A DNA stretch of 64,000 nucleotides from Pseudomonas fragi (GCF_025426255.1 NZ_CP104861.1:4526001-4590000); one strand, 5' to 3'; positions 34,475 through 43,912 are shown, numbered from the stretch's first letter. The notes: a model not told the origin generated them from the letters alone. Numbers and translations are program-made.

Positions 34475-35248
34475 ATGAGTGCAAAAGTCTGGCTGGTGGG
34501 TGCTGGCCCGGGTGACCCGGAACTGCTGACGCTCAAGGCCGTGCGCGCCCTGCGCGAAGCGGATGTGGTGATGATCGACGATCTGGTCAATGACGCAGTG
34601 CTGGAGCATTGCCCCGCTGCCCGGGTAATTTCGGTGGGCAAGCGCGGCGGCTGTCGCTCGACTCCGCAGGCGTTTATTCATCGCCTGATGCTGCGTTATG
34701 CCCGTCACGGCAAATGCGTGGTGCGGCTCAAGGGCGGCGACCCGTGCATCTTCGGCCGGGGCGGTGAAGAAGCGCAGTGGTTACGCGAGCACGGGGTTGA
34801 GGTGGAACTGGTCAATGGCATTACTGCCGGGCTGGCCGGGGCGACGCAATGCGCTATCCCGCTGACCCTGCGCGGCGTCGCCCGGGGCGTGACGCTGGTG
34901 ACGGCGCACACTCAGGATGACAGCCAGGTAAATTGGCCGGCACTGGCGCAAAGCGGCACCACGTTGGTGGTGTATATGGGTGTGGCGAAGCTGAGTGAGA
35001 TCCGCGAGCAATTGCTGGCCGGGGGCATGGCGGCGGATATGCCGGTGGCCATGATCGAAAATGCCTCCCTGCCCCACCAGCGCGAATGCCGCAGCCAACT
35101 GAGCGCGATGGAACACGATGCCGAAGCCTTCCAACTGAAAAGCCCGGCGATTTTGGTGATTGGCCGGGTGGCGGCCCATGCGCAGCAGAACCTGGAGGAG
35201 CAGAGCCAACATGGGAGCGAGCCGGCTCGCGAAAGTCGTTACCAATAG
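34475..35248 (+). CDS. cobA: Uroporphyrinogen-III C-methyltransferase (SUMT)
   Basis: The 257-residue SAM-dependent enzyme makes precorrin-2, the route to the siroheme of NirB. It has the glycine-rich start VWLVGAGPGDPELLTLKA, VVRLKGGDPCIFGRGGEEA near residue 80-100 and the VELVNGITAGLAGATQCAIPLT block. It is the last gene of the operon, as in P. aeruginosa. Oddly, the final dozen or so codons, from about 35212 to the stop at 35246, lie inside the left half of a REPIN. The C-terminal tail (HGSEPARESRYQ) is therefore encoded by repeat sequence. Confidence 0.95.
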   Translation: MSAKVWLVGAGPGDPELLTLKAVRALREADVVMIDDLVNDAVLEHCPAARVISVGKRGGCRSTPQAFIHRLMLRYARHGKCVVRLKGGDPCIFGRGGEEAQWLREHGVEVELVNGITAGLAGATQCAIPLTLRGVARGVTLVTAHTQDDSQVNWPALAQSGTTLVVYMGVAKLSEIREQLLAGGMAADMPVAMIENASLPHQRECRSQLSAMEHDAEAFQLKSPAILVIGRVAAHAQQNLEEQSQHGSEPARESRYQ

Positions 35249-35289
35249 CGCGACGCTCTTGAGACCTTCGCGAGCAGGCTCGCTCTCAC
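35212..35289. repeat. REPIN overlapping the end of cobA
   Basis: The left half 35212-35233 (TGGGAGCGAGCCGGCTCGCGAA) and right half 35267-35289 (TTCGCGAGCAGGCTCGCTCTCAC) are imperfect inverted copies 33 bases apart. The left half is read as the end of cobA. The element lies between convergent cobA and garD and can serve as the 3' end of both transcripts. Confidence 0.9.
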
Positions 35290-35300
35290 AATATGGCCGA

Positions 35301-36854
35301 TCAGGTAATCGGCGCCGGGTTGAACAGGGTGATGTCGTTGTGCAGTTTGTGCTGCTCGGCCCAGGTGTGTTTTTTGCCGCTGGCCACATCCAGGTAGTAG
35401 TGGAACAGTTCCCAGCCCAGGTCTTCGATGGTCGCCCGCCCGGTGGCGATGCGCCCGGCATCGATATCGATCAGGTCCGGCCAGCGCTGGGCCAGTTCGG
35501 TACGGGTCGAGACTTTCACCACTGGGGCCATCGCCAAGCCATACGGCGTGCCGCGCCCGGTGGTGAACACGTGCAGGTTCATTCCGGCGGCCAGTTGCAA
35601 AGTGCCGCAGACGAAGTCACTGGCGGGCGTCGCACAAAAAATCAGGCCTTTGCGCTTGAAGCGTTCACCAGGGCCAAGCACGCCATTGATCGCGCTGCTG
35701 CCGGATTTGACGATGGAACCCAGGGATTTCTCGACGATATTCGACAACCCGCCCTTCTTGTTCCCCGGCGTGGTGTTGGCGCTACGGTCCGCTTCGCCTT
35801 TGGCCAGATAGCGGTCGTACCAGTCCATTTCGCGCACCAGTTCTTGAGCAACGGCTTCGCTCTCGGCACGGGAGGTCAGCAAGTAAATCGCATCGCGCAC
35901 TTCAGTCACTTCGGAAAACATCACCGTTGCTCCCGCGCGCAGCAGCAAGTCCGAAGCGTAACCCAAGGCCGGGTTGGCGGTGATCCCGGAAAACGCATCA
36001 CTGCCGCCGCATTGCATGCCCAGGATCAGCTCGGACGCAGGCACGGTTTCGCGGCGGCGCTGATCGAGCTTCTTCAGGCGAATTTCAGCCAGTGCCATGA
36101 TCTGCTCGATCATCTCGGTAAAGCCGTGGCTGGAGTCCTGCAAGCGGTACATCCACGGCTCGCTCAGATCCACCGAGCTGTCGTTCTCGTGCATCACTTG
36201 CCCGGCCTGCAATTTTTCGCAGCCCAAACCAACCACCAGTGCTTCGCCCCCCAGGTTCGGGTTGCGCGCCAGATTGCGCACGGTGCGGATCGGGATGTAT
36301 GCATCGGTGGCGCTGATCGCCACGCCGCAGCCGTAGCTGTGAGTCAGTGCCACCACATCATCAACATGCGGGTAACGGGGCAGCAGTTCATCCTTGATCC
36401 GTTTGACCGCATGGTCCAGCACCCCGGTCACGCACTGCACCGTGGTGGTGATGCCCAGGATGTTGCGCGTACCCACGGTACCGTCGGCGTTGCGGTAACC
36501 CTCGAAGGTATAACCCTCAAGCGGCGCCTGCGCTGGCGGAACTTCGGTGGCCAGCGGCAGACTGTCCAGCGGCGGGGCCGTGGGCATGCGCAGTTGGTCT
36601 TCGTTGACCCAACTGCCCCGTGGAATGGCTTGCAAGGCATACCCGATGGTCTGGCCGTAGCGAATCACTTCGCCCCCCTCAGGAATATCCTCCAGGGTGA
36701 CTTTATGGCTCTGCGGCACGAAGTCCAGGGTCACCAGACCGTCCGCGAAGACAGTACCGGCCGGCACACCTTGATCGTTAACCACCACCGCAACGTTATC
36801 CAGCGGGTGCAAGCGGATCGAGCGCGGCGAATCGGAATGTTCAATCAACGTCAT
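35301..36854 (-). CDS. garD: Galactarate dehydratase (GarD/UxaA family)
   Basis: The 517-residue protein has the usual GarD length, from the ATG complementary to 36852-36854 behind GAGGAG. An N-terminal SAF domain covers about residues 1-95. The catalytic part follows, with TVGTRNILGITTTVQC, THSYGCGVA, LILGMQCGGSDAFSGITANPALG and TTGRGTPYGLAMAPV. GarD removes water from galactarate to give 5-dehydro-4-deoxyglucarate, which is the substrate of the KdgD encoded nearby. It follows the importer gene after 11 bases. Confidence 0.93.
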   Translation of the reverse strand: MTLIEHSDSPRSIRLHPLDNVAVVVNDQGVPAGTVFADGLVTLDFVPQSHKVTLEDIPEGGEVIRYGQTIGYALQAIPRGSWVNEDQLRMPTAPPLDSLPLATEVPPAQAPLEGYTFEGYRNADGTVGTRNILGITTTVQCVTGVLDHAVKRIKDELLPRYPHVDDVVALTHSYGCGVAISATDAYIPIRTVRNLARNPNLGGEALVVGLGCEKLQAGQVMHENDSSVDLSEPWMYRLQDSSHGFTEMIEQIMALAEIRLKKLDQRRRETVPASELILGMQCGGSDAFSGITANPALGYASDLLLRAGATVMFSEVTEVRDAIYLLTSRAESEAVAQELVREMDWYDRYLAKGEADRSANTTPGNKKGGLSNIVEKSLGSIVKSGSSAINGVLGPGERFKRKGLIFCATPASDFVCGTLQLAAGMNLHVFTTGRGTPYGLAMAPVVKVSTRTELAQRWPDLIDIDAGRIATGRATIEDLGWELFHYYLDVASGKKHTWAEQHKLHNDITLFNPAPIT

Positions 36855-36865
36855 GGCACCGCTCC

Positions 36866-38221
36866 TCAAAGATGGGCAGGTGAAAGTTCAACGGTTTCAG
36901 GACCGCTGGTGGGTGGCTCTTTGAGTACCACTCGCTTGATCGGCCCTACGATCACCAGATAGCTGAATACCGCTACCAGTGCATTGCAGCCGACAAACAC
37001 CAGCGCCCATTTGAACGAACCGGTGGAGCTGATGATGTACCCGATGACGATGGGGGTAGTGATCGAAGCGATGTTGCCGAAGGTATTGAACAGGCCACCG
37101 CTCAGCCCGGCGATCTGCTTGGGCGACGTGTCGGAGACAACGGCCCAGCCCAGTGCACCCACCCCTTTACCGAAGAATGCCAGGGCCATAAAGCCAACCA
37201 CCATCCATTCAACATCCACATAGTTGCACGCCACGATACTGCTCGATACCAGCAGGCCAACGATGATCGGCGCCTTGCGCGCGAACGTCAGGGAATGGCC
37301 TTTACGCAGCAGGTAATCAGAAATCACCCCGCCCAGCACCCCGCCGATAAACCCGCAGATGGCGGGCAACGAAGCGATAAAACCGGCCTTGAGGATGGTC
37401 ATGCCGCGTTCCTGCACCAGATACACCGGAAACCAGGTCAGGAAAAAGTAGGTAATGCCGTTGATGCAGTACTGGCCCAGATAAACGCCGAGCATCATGC
37501 GATTGGTCAACAGTTGACGTATGTAATCCCACTTAGGGCCATCAGCCTTTTTACCTTTCTGGTCCATGTCGACCATGCCGCCGTTTTCAGCGATGTACTT
37601 GAACTCGGCTTCGTTAATGCTCGGGTGTTCGCGAGGGCTGTAGATAACTTTTAGCCAGATGCCCGAAAACACCACGCCGAACAGGCCCATAACAATGAAC
37701 ACATGTTCCCAGCCGTAGGAATAGACGATCCAGCCCATCAATGGCGCGAACAGTACCGTGGCGAAGTACTGCGCCGAGTTGAAAATGGCCGATGCAGTGC
37801 CACGCTCTGCCGTCGGAAACCAGGCGGCTACGATGCGGGCATTACCGGGAAAGGACGGAGCCTCGGCCAGACCCACCAGAAAGCGCAGCATAAACAGCGC
37901 AACCACGGCTGTAGACATACCGAAGTCGCCGACAAAGCCTTGCAGCACGGTGAACAATGACCAGGTAAAGATACTCAGGGCGTAAACTTTTTTCGAACCG
38001 AAACGGTCGAGCAGCCAGCCACCGGGGATTTGTCCGGCCACATAGGCCCAGCCAAATGCAGAGAAGATATAACCCAAGGTAACAGCGTCGATGCCGAGGT
38101 CTTTTTGCAGGCTGGAGCCTGCGATGGCGATGGTGGCACGGTCGGCATAGTTGATCGTTGTCACCAGAAAAAGCATGAGCAAAATCAAATAGCGGACGCG
38201 CGTAGGCTGGGTCGCTTGCAT
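36866..38221 (-). CDS. MFS hexuronate/aldarate transporter (GudP/GarP type)
   Basis: The 451-residue membrane protein has about twelve helices and motifs of the anion:cation symporter group: NYADRATIAIAGSSLQKDLG at the start, then GWLLDRFGSKKVY and RFLVGLAEAPSFPGNARIVAAWFP. Relatives import glucarate or galactarate with protons. It lies between kdgD and garD in the same direction, giving a complete uptake and breakdown route. The 164 bases before it (38222-38385) hold the kdgD terminator, so a promoter of its own is possible. Confidence 0.92.
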   Translation of the reverse strand: MQATQPTRVRYLILLMLFLVTTINYADRATIAIAGSSLQKDLGIDAVTLGYIFSAFGWAYVAGQIPGGWLLDRFGSKKVYALSIFTWSLFTVLQGFVGDFGMSTAVVALFMLRFLVGLAEAPSFPGNARIVAAWFPTAERGTASAIFNSAQYFATVLFAPLMGWIVYSYGWEHVFIVMGLFGVVFSGIWLKVIYSPREHPSINEAEFKYIAENGGMVDMDQKGKKADGPKWDYIRQLLTNRMMLGVYLGQYCINGITYFFLTWFPVYLVQERGMTILKAGFIASLPAICGFIGGVLGGVISDYLLRKGHSLTFARKAPIIVGLLVSSSIVACNYVDVEWMVVGFMALAFFGKGVGALGWAVVSDTSPKQIAGLSGGLFNTFGNIASITTPIVIGYIISSTGSFKWALVFVGCNALVAVFSYLVIVGPIKRVVLKEPPTSGPETVELSPAHL

Positions 38222-38350
38222 GTCGTACTACTCCCACTGATTATTTTTATGCGCGGGTGAATATTTTTAGGTGTGGCGGACTTACGGGTGACGCTGTGTG
38301 TGATTCCTTGGGAGAATTTTTACAGCCGCCGAGCATATTCCCTTACGCAA

Positions 38351-38376
38351 AAGGCCGCTGATTTCTCAGCGGCCTT
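38351..38376 (-). terminator. Intrinsic terminator of kdgD
   Basis: A perfect 11-base stem (AAGGCCGCTGA/TCAGCGGCCTT) with a 4-base loop lies nine bases after the kdgD stop; on the - strand the stem runs into TTTT. It would end most kdgD transcripts before the transporter gene. Confidence 0.85.
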
Positions 38377-38385
38377 GGTGCTTAC

Positions 38386-39297
38386 TTACTGCGGGCCTTG
38401 CTTGTCGATCAAAGCGGCCAGTGCTTCGTATTCTTCTGGCAACAGATCGGTCAACGGAGTGCGTACCGGGCCTGCGCTGTGACCGGAAATGGTTGCCCCG
38501 GCCTTGACGATACTTACCGCGTAACCGGCTTTGCGGTTGCGGATGTCCAGGTACGGCAGGAAGAAATCATCAATGATCTTGCCCACGGTGGCGTGATCTT
38601 CGCGGGCCACGGCCTGGTAAAAATCCATCGCCGTTTTCGGGATGAAGTTGAACACTGCCGAAGAATAAACCGGCACGCCCAGCGCCTTGTAGGCGGCGGC
38701 GTAGACTTCTGCGGTCGGCAAGCCGCCCAGGTAGCTGAACCGATCACCAAGGCGGCGACGGATCGACACCATCAACTCGATGTCACCCAGGCCATCCTTG
38801 TAACCAATCAGGTTCGGACAGCGCTCGGCCAGACGTTCCAGCAGTGGTGCGGTCAAACGGCAGACGTTGCGGTTGTAGACGATCACGCCAATTTTCACCG
38901 ACTTGCACACGGCCTCAACGTGGGCGGCAACGCCGTCCTGGCTGGCTTCGGTCAGGTAGTGAGGCAGCAGCAGCAAACCTTTGGCACCCAGACGCTCGGC
39001 TTCTTGAGCGTATTCGATGGCCTGGCGAGTCGAACCGCCGACACCGGCGAGGATCGGCACGCTGTTAACGCAGGTATCGACCGCGGTTTTAATCACTTGC
39101 GAATATTCGCTGGCCGCCAGGGAGAAGAACTCACCAGTGCCGCCAGCGGCGAACAGGGCCGAGGCGCCGTACGGGGCCAGCCATTCCAGCCGCTTGATGT
39201 AGCCCTCACGGTGGAAATCACCTTGAGCATTGAAGTCGGTTATCGGGAAGGACAACAGACCGGAAGAGAGGATGGACTTCAGTTCTTGTGGATTCAT
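38386..39297 (-). CDS. kdgD: 5-dehydro-4-deoxyglucarate dehydratase
   Basis: The 303-residue protein of the DapA/NAL TIM-barrel family makes 2,5-dioxopentanoate from 5-dehydro-4-deoxyglucarate. It shows LLSFPITDFNAQGDFH at the start, ALFAAGGTGEFFSL, the Tyr of VIVYNRN and the Schiff-base Lys in LIGYKDGLGD near residue 190. The length matches KdgD. With garD and the importer it forms the aldarate pathway. A palindromic sequence at 39353-39372, 56 bases upstream of the start, may be the operator. Confidence 0.94.
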   Translation of the reverse strand: MNPQELKSILSSGLLSFPITDFNAQGDFHREGYIKRLEWLAPYGASALFAAGGTGEFFSLAASEYSQVIKTAVDTCVNSVPILAGVGGSTRQAIEYAQEAERLGAKGLLLLPHYLTEASQDGVAAHVEAVCKSVKIGVIVYNRNVCRLTAPLLERLAERCPNLIGYKDGLGDIELMVSIRRRLGDRFSYLGGLPTAEVYAAAYKALGVPVYSSAVFNFIPKTAMDFYQAVAREDHATVGKIIDDFFLPYLDIRNRKAGYAVSIVKAGATISGHSAGPVRTPLTDLLPEEYEALAALIDKQGPQ

Positions 39298-39352
39298 TAT
39301 TCGAACACCCTGGGAGCACGTTGTGATGAAAAGTAAGTTAATGCTTCTTTGC

Positions 39353-39372
39353 GTCGTACGTCATCGTACAAC
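39353..39372. promoter_or_regulatory. Candidate operator of the aldarate genes
   Basis: GTCGTACG-TCAT-CGTACAAC is an inverted repeat with 7 of 8 matching pairs in front of kdgD. The 10-mer GTTGTACGAT found on its complementary strand recurs at 40554-40563 before the FadR-type regulator gene. A shared site in front of both fits a local, self-controlled regulator. Confidence 0.6.
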
Positions 39373-39535
39373 TTAAAAAAGTAACGTCAATCTCATTTCT
39401 TCAATCGGTGCTTGCCAGGGGACAAATTCCACTCAGCAAAAACCATAAAAACCGTCTAGGACGGGCTTTATGGTGTTAAGCCAGATCAGAATTTAATTTC
39501 AGAATAGACATAGGTTGTCTGAGAACTGTACAAAA

Positions 39536-39652
39536 CTGTAGCCGCTGACGAGGAACGAAGGCTGCGATACTTCAAGCGTGGGAGCGAGCCTGCTCGCGAA
39601 GAACATTCGCGAGCAGGCTCGCTCCCACTGGGGGGCTTGACCTGGAACAGAG
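39536..39652. repeat. Compound repeat, copy 2 (inverted)
   Basis: The REPIN core at 39578-39628 has perfect 23-base arms and a 5-base loop. Its flanks carry the same conserved sequences as the copies at 28518 and 63831 but in opposite order (GCTGACGAGGAACGAAGGCTGCGAT on the left, GCTTGACCTGGAACAGAG on the right). The gap 39298-39676 otherwise holds only the kdgD promoter region. Confidence 0.9.
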
Positions 39653-39676
39653 AATCAACACCGGTCCGTCAGTGCC

Positions 39677-40426
39677 CTACCCGCGCTGCGCCTCGGCTTC
39701 TTCATGGGCATGGCGCAGGCGTTCGCGGCTGTTAGTCAGGTGCAGGCGCATGGCCGCACGAGCCGCTTCGGAATCCTGGCGGGCAATGGCCTGGTAGATT
39801 TCTTCGTGCTCGCGGTTCAGTCGGTTCATGTATTGCTGCTGGTCATCATGGGCCAGGCGCGCCGAATTCAGCCGGGTACGCGGAATGATGCTGGTGCCCA
39901 GGTGGGTCATGATGTCTGTGAAGTAACGGTTGCCAGTCGACAGCGCGATCTGCAAATGGAACTGAAAATCCGAAGCCACGGCATCACCGTTACGGGCCGT
40001 GTTTTCGTTCAGGGCATCCAGCGCCGCCCGCATTGCAGCCAATTGCTCGGCACTGCGGCGTTGAGCGGCCAACCCGGCAGACTCCACTTCAAGGCTGATA
40101 CGCAGTTCCAGAATCGCCAGTACATCGCGCAAAGTAATGACGGTTGCCGGATCGATCCGAAAACCGCTTGGGCTCGGCGTGTCCAGCACAAAAGTACCGA
40201 TGCCGTGCCGGGTCTCGACCTGCCCTGCCGCCTGCAACCGGGAAATCGCTTCGCGCACCACCGTGCGGCTAACGCCGTGGGCCTCCATGATCGCTGACTC
40301 GGTAGGCAGCTTGTCGCCACGCTTGAGCATGCCGTCGCGGATCTGCTCGGACAGCACCGTCACCAACTCTTGCGCCAGGCTGCGGCGCTTGCGAGGGAGG
40401 CGGGGTACGTCGTTCTGGTTTTCCAT
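39677..40426 (-). CDS. FadR-subfamily GntR regulator
   Basis: The protein has about 249 residues from the ATG complementary to 40424-40426 (MENQNDVPRLP); an ATG at 40435 is also possible and no clear ribosome site decides. A winged helix lies at residues 15-85 (LAQELVTVLSEQIRDGML, PTESAIMEAHGVSRTVVREAISRL). A helical FCD ligand domain follows (ILELRISLEVESAGLAAQR, then HLQIALSTGNRYF). FCD domains bind organic acids, so an aldarate or its breakdown product is the likely effector. It is transcribed towards kdgD. Confidence 0.9.
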   Translation of the reverse strand: MENQNDVPRLPRKRRSLAQELVTVLSEQIRDGMLKRGDKLPTESAIMEAHGVSRTVVREAISRLQAAGQVETRHGIGTFVLDTPSPSGFRIDPATVITLRDVLAILELRISLEVESAGLAAQRRSAEQLAAMRAALDALNENTARNGDAVASDFQFHLQIALSTGNRYFTDIMTHLGTSIIPRTRLNSARLAHDDQQQYMNRLNREHEEIYQAIARQDSEAARAAMRLHLTNSRERLRHAHEEAEAQRG

Positions 40427-40553
40427 GGTGAACATTTTTCTCGAAATCAAAAGGATCGGGGACTTTGATCATTAAAGCAGCTGAACCATCGCCTTGGCGG
40501 ATCTGGACACTGTGTTGTCCCGCCCCCGTATAGGCGCATCATAGCTTAAGCCG

Positions 40554-40563
40554 GTTGTACGAT
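40554..40563. promoter_or_regulatory. Possible half-operator upstream of the FadR-type gene
   Basis: GTTGTACGAT equals one half of the palindrome at 39353-39372. It lies 127 bases before the regulator start and about 160 bases before the divergent autotransporter gene. A full second half is not obvious. The gap 40427-40720 holds nothing else recognisable. Confidence 0.4.
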
Positions 40564-40720
40564 CACCTGCTGCGGGTTCACTACAGACGCTGCTCAACAA
40601 ATTGCATTTGCCTACATCCTAAGCGGAGCCCTCTCGCACATAACCCCGCCACGTCTGATTCGCAGCCTGTGGGTAATTGCCCACGCTTCACAGCTCATTT
40701 CAGACAAAGAACTTTCAAGC

Positions 40721-43700
40721 ATGCTCAACTCAAAAAAACGCGACAGGCAGCTCGCTTCCTGCACTTTCCATCCCTCATTACGCGTATCCCCCCTGACCCT
40801 GAGCCTGCTTGCAGGTATGTGGACGATCCCCACTCAAGCATTGGCGTATAGCGAACAGGGACGCTTGCACGACGCCGCCAGCTGGCACAGCGCGGAGTTC
40901 AAACTGGATTGGGGGTTGGCCGCAATTGGCGCGGATGTGGCCTATGCCCGCGGGCTGAGTGGCAACGGTGTACGCCTGAGCCTTGGCGATACCGGTGTTG
41001 ATTTACGTCACAGTGAATTCGCTGCAAAAGATAATCGCCCTGTGCGCATCGCGGACTTCGGATGCGAGAAAGAAATGCTACCTACAAAGGGCAATCGGGG
41101 CTGCTTCTTCTCCGAGGGTGATCGCGCGAACATCGAGTACAACGACTTACCGCCAGAAACCTTGGCCCGACTGGAACAATTGATCGCCAACCGCGAACTG
41201 TCCAGAGACGAGCTTGATGAGTACAAAGCCATGCTGGGCGCAGCATACGAACCCCATGGCACTCACGTAGCGGGAACGATGCTCGCCAACCGTGATGGCA
41301 AAGGCATGCACGGCGTGGCCTATGCGGCCAATCTGAGCTCGATACGCTTGTTCGGTAACGTCTATAACGATGCTCCCGAATCACAGGGGCAAGACAAGAC
41401 CGTCATGCCTGCCCTCGAGGCCTATCTGCCGGCGTATGAGCAACTGCGTGCACAGAACGTGCGAGCCATCAATCACAGCTGGGGTATCCCCGAGGACTTG
41501 TCCACCGTTGAACAACTGGATGCAGCCCTGCAAAAGCATCGCTCGGGCCTGATCGATGTGTTTGCCAAAATGTCCCAAGACAGCGGTTTACTACAGGTGT
41601 GGGCGGCCGGCAATTCCGAGAACAACCCTACCCCCGAACTGTCCCCTTTCGCGGATACGCTGGCCTCCTTGCCCCGCGCCATGCCAGAGCTTGAGCCGTA
41701 CTGGTTGAGCGTGGTCAATGTGAATAAAAATCTGCTGCTGAACTCGGATTCGTTTCGCTGCGGCTACAGCATGAATTGGTGCGTGGCCGCTCCGGGAACC
41801 GTAATCACCTCCTCCGTCGTCGATGGTGAGATCGACGTTAAAAAACGCTATGCCGAGGATGGCGAAGTCAACGGCGTTGATGTCATCGCCGACCGTCCCC
41901 GCTTTGGCTATGCAACCTATACCGGCACGTCAATGGCCGCCCCCCATGTAACCGGTGCGCTGGCGCTTTTGATGGAACGTTTCCCGTATCTGAGCAACCC
42001 GCAAGTACGCGATGTACTGCTGACCACGACCCAAGACCTGGGTGCACCCGGCGTGGATGACGTGTACGGCTGGGGCCTGATCGACCTGAAAAAAGCCATC
42101 GACGGGCCAGGCCAGCTGCGTGTCGATACCACCGTGGCAATGGACCGCCGCGCCGGTGGCGCCGTGATCTGGCAAGGCGGCGCCTGGGATGACTGGCGTA
42201 ACGACATAAGTGGCCCTGGGCGCTTGGGCAAGACCGGTGATGGCTGGCTGCGGCTCAGTGGCAACAACAGTTTTGCCGGTGTGACCCTCAGCGGCGGCAT
42301 CCTCGAACTCGATGGCAATAACCGCTTGGCCAGCGACATCAACGTTGCAGGCGGATTGCTACGCCTTAACGGCACCTTGCAGGGCACTGAGCTCAATGTG
42401 AACGGCGGCATCGCTCATATCAACGGCCAACAAACCGGCGCCATTACCCGAGTAGGTGCAGGCGGTTGGCTCAGTGGCGACGGCACACTGGCTGACACCC
42501 AAGTACTGGGCACCATTGCCCCCGGCAGCGAACACCGGCCATTGACGGTCAACGGTAATTATCTACAGGGCGCAGGTTCGGCTTTGATCGCCACTGCGGG
42601 GCAACTTGGCGCTGTACCGGCGCTGCAGGTCACAGGCCTGGCCGAACTGGAAGCGAGCACGCTGCGTTTGGCCCGCAATCCCGGTGTATTTGCGCTTGGT
42701 AAGCACTACCGCGTGTTGCAGGCCGATGCGGGAATCAAGGGCCATTTCACCTCGTTTGATCACCGGGCGTTCTCGCCATTTTTAAGCTTCACCCAGACCC
42801 AGGACACACACTCCATCGGGGTTGATGTCGCCCGTGGGTTGCCACTGCTCTCGGCCGCCAGCACCGCCAACCAACGCGCCACGGCCAGCGCCGCCGACAA
42901 CCTGGCCATGTCCGAGCCGCTGGCCCAGCGCCTGACCTCGCTGTTCCCTGACGAGGCGAGGCACGCACTGGGCCAGCTCAGCGGCGAACTGCACGCCAGC
43001 ACCCAATCAATACTGCTCGAAAACACCCAGGTGCTGCGTAACGCCGCGCTGGTTCGTGCGGGTGAGGTCCTCGACAGCCCCTCCCGTCAGGGCGTCTGGG
43101 TGCAGTCGCTTCTGCAAGGCGGGCGCCTGAACGGTGACGGCAATGCTGCGTCTGCCAGTCACAAACTCAGCGGCATACTGGTCGGTGCTGACCATGACTT
43201 CGAACAGGGCACTAGCGCCGGGCTGCTGCTTTCCAGCGGTCAAACCCGCGTAAAAACCGCAGGTGGAGACCGGGCCACCCTCGACGGTTACCAGTTCGGC
43301 CTGCATGCGGGGCACGCCTGGGATGCCTTCGGGCTTTACGGCGGGCTCGCCTATGGCCACAACAGGATACAAACCAAGCGCCACATCAATATTGCCGGGA
43401 TCGATGAAAACCTTTCCGCCAACTACCGCAGCCGGACCCAACAGGTATTTGTTGAAGGCAACTATCGTTTGAGTCAGGGCGCGTGGGACTGGCAACCCTT
43501 TGTGCAACTGGCCAGCGTGCGCAGCCAGACTGACGGGTTCAGCGAACGCGGCGCCAAGAGTGCCCTGAGCGGACGCGCTGCCAGCAGCGCGGTTAACCTG
43601 ACCACCGGCGGCGTGCGCTTCAAGGTCGATTTGCACAAAACCTCAGCCGGGCCTTCCTGGCTCAGCCTCAACGGCAGCGCGGCCTATACCCGCGCCAGCG

Positions 43701-43912
43701 GCGACCTGAGCCCAACCACCGATGTCGCCTGGCAAGGCGCAAGCAGCATGCGCGTCGCAGGAGCGCCGCTGAACAGCACGGCGCTGCAACTGAACCTTGG
43801 CGCTGTTGCACGGCTCACCCACAGCAGCGCCTTGAGCATGAACCTGAGTGATCAGCGCGGTGAACGCGCGCGCGAGCGCAGCGTGTCAGCGCAGTATCAG
43901 TTCGAGTTCTGA
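40721..43912 (+). CDS. Autotransporter with subtilisin-type (S8) protease passenger
   Basis: The 1063-residue secreted or surface protein has an N-terminal signal (SPLTLSLLAGMWTIPTQALA). The S8 protease triad is visible: Asp90 (LGDTGVD), His179 (HGTHVAG) and Ser404 (GTSMAAPH). A beta-helical stalk covers about residues 500-640 (LSGGILELDGNN, VAGGLLRLNGTLQG). A C-terminal beta-barrel of about 270 residues ends in Phe (SAQYQFEF). It resembles Pseudomonas Ssp-type and Bordetella SphB1-type proteases, which can cut other surface proteins. The 3' end overlaps the convergent helicase gene by 27 bases. Confidence 0.94.
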   Translation: MLNSKKRDRQLASCTFHPSLRVSPLTLSLLAGMWTIPTQALAYSEQGRLHDAASWHSAEFKLDWGLAAIGADVAYARGLSGNGVRLSLGDTGVDLRHSEFAAKDNRPVRIADFGCEKEMLPTKGNRGCFFSEGDRANIEYNDLPPETLARLEQLIANRELSRDELDEYKAMLGAAYEPHGTHVAGTMLANRDGKGMHGVAYAANLSSIRLFGNVYNDAPESQGQDKTVMPALEAYLPAYEQLRAQNVRAINHSWGIPEDLSTVEQLDAALQKHRSGLIDVFAKMSQDSGLLQVWAAGNSENNPTPELSPFADTLASLPRAMPELEPYWLSVVNVNKNLLLNSDSFRCGYSMNWCVAAPGTVITSSVVDGEIDVKKRYAEDGEVNGVDVIADRPRFGYATYTGTSMAAPHVTGALALLMERFPYLSNPQVRDVLLTTTQDLGAPGVDDVYGWGLIDLKKAIDGPGQLRVDTTVAMDRRAGGAVIWQGGAWDDWRNDISGPGRLGKTGDGWLRLSGNNSFAGVTLSGGILELDGNNRLASDINVAGGLLRLNGTLQGTELNVNGGIAHINGQQTGAITRVGAGGWLSGDGTLADTQVLGTIAPGSEHRPLTVNGNYLQGAGSALIATAGQLGAVPALQVTGLAELEASTLRLARNPGVFALGKHYRVLQADAGIKGHFTSFDHRAFSPFLSFTQTQDTHSIGVDVARGLPLLSAASTANQRATASAADNLAMSEPLAQRLTSLFPDEARHALGQLSGELHASTQSILLENTQVLRNAALVRAGEVLDSPSRQGVWVQSLLQGGRLNGDGNAASASHKLSGILVGADHDFEQGTSAGLLLSSGQTRVKTAGGDRATLDGYQFGLHAGHAWDAFGLYGGLAYGHNRIQTKRHINIAGIDENLSANYRSRTQQVFVEGNYRLSQGAWDWQPFVQLASVRSQTDGFSERGAKSALSGRAASSAVNLTTGGVRFKVDLHKTSAGPSWLSLNGSAAYTRASGDLSPTTDVAWQGASSMRVAGAPLNSTALQLNLGAVARLTHSSALSMNLSDQRGERARERSVSAQYQFEF

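Noticed and set aside
35160..36962. 600-residue + strand open frame opposite garD
   Set aside because: It is antisense to a well-conserved galactarate dehydratase in high-GC DNA, shows no recognisable domain, and is rich in His, Gln and Arg as is typical of mirror frames.
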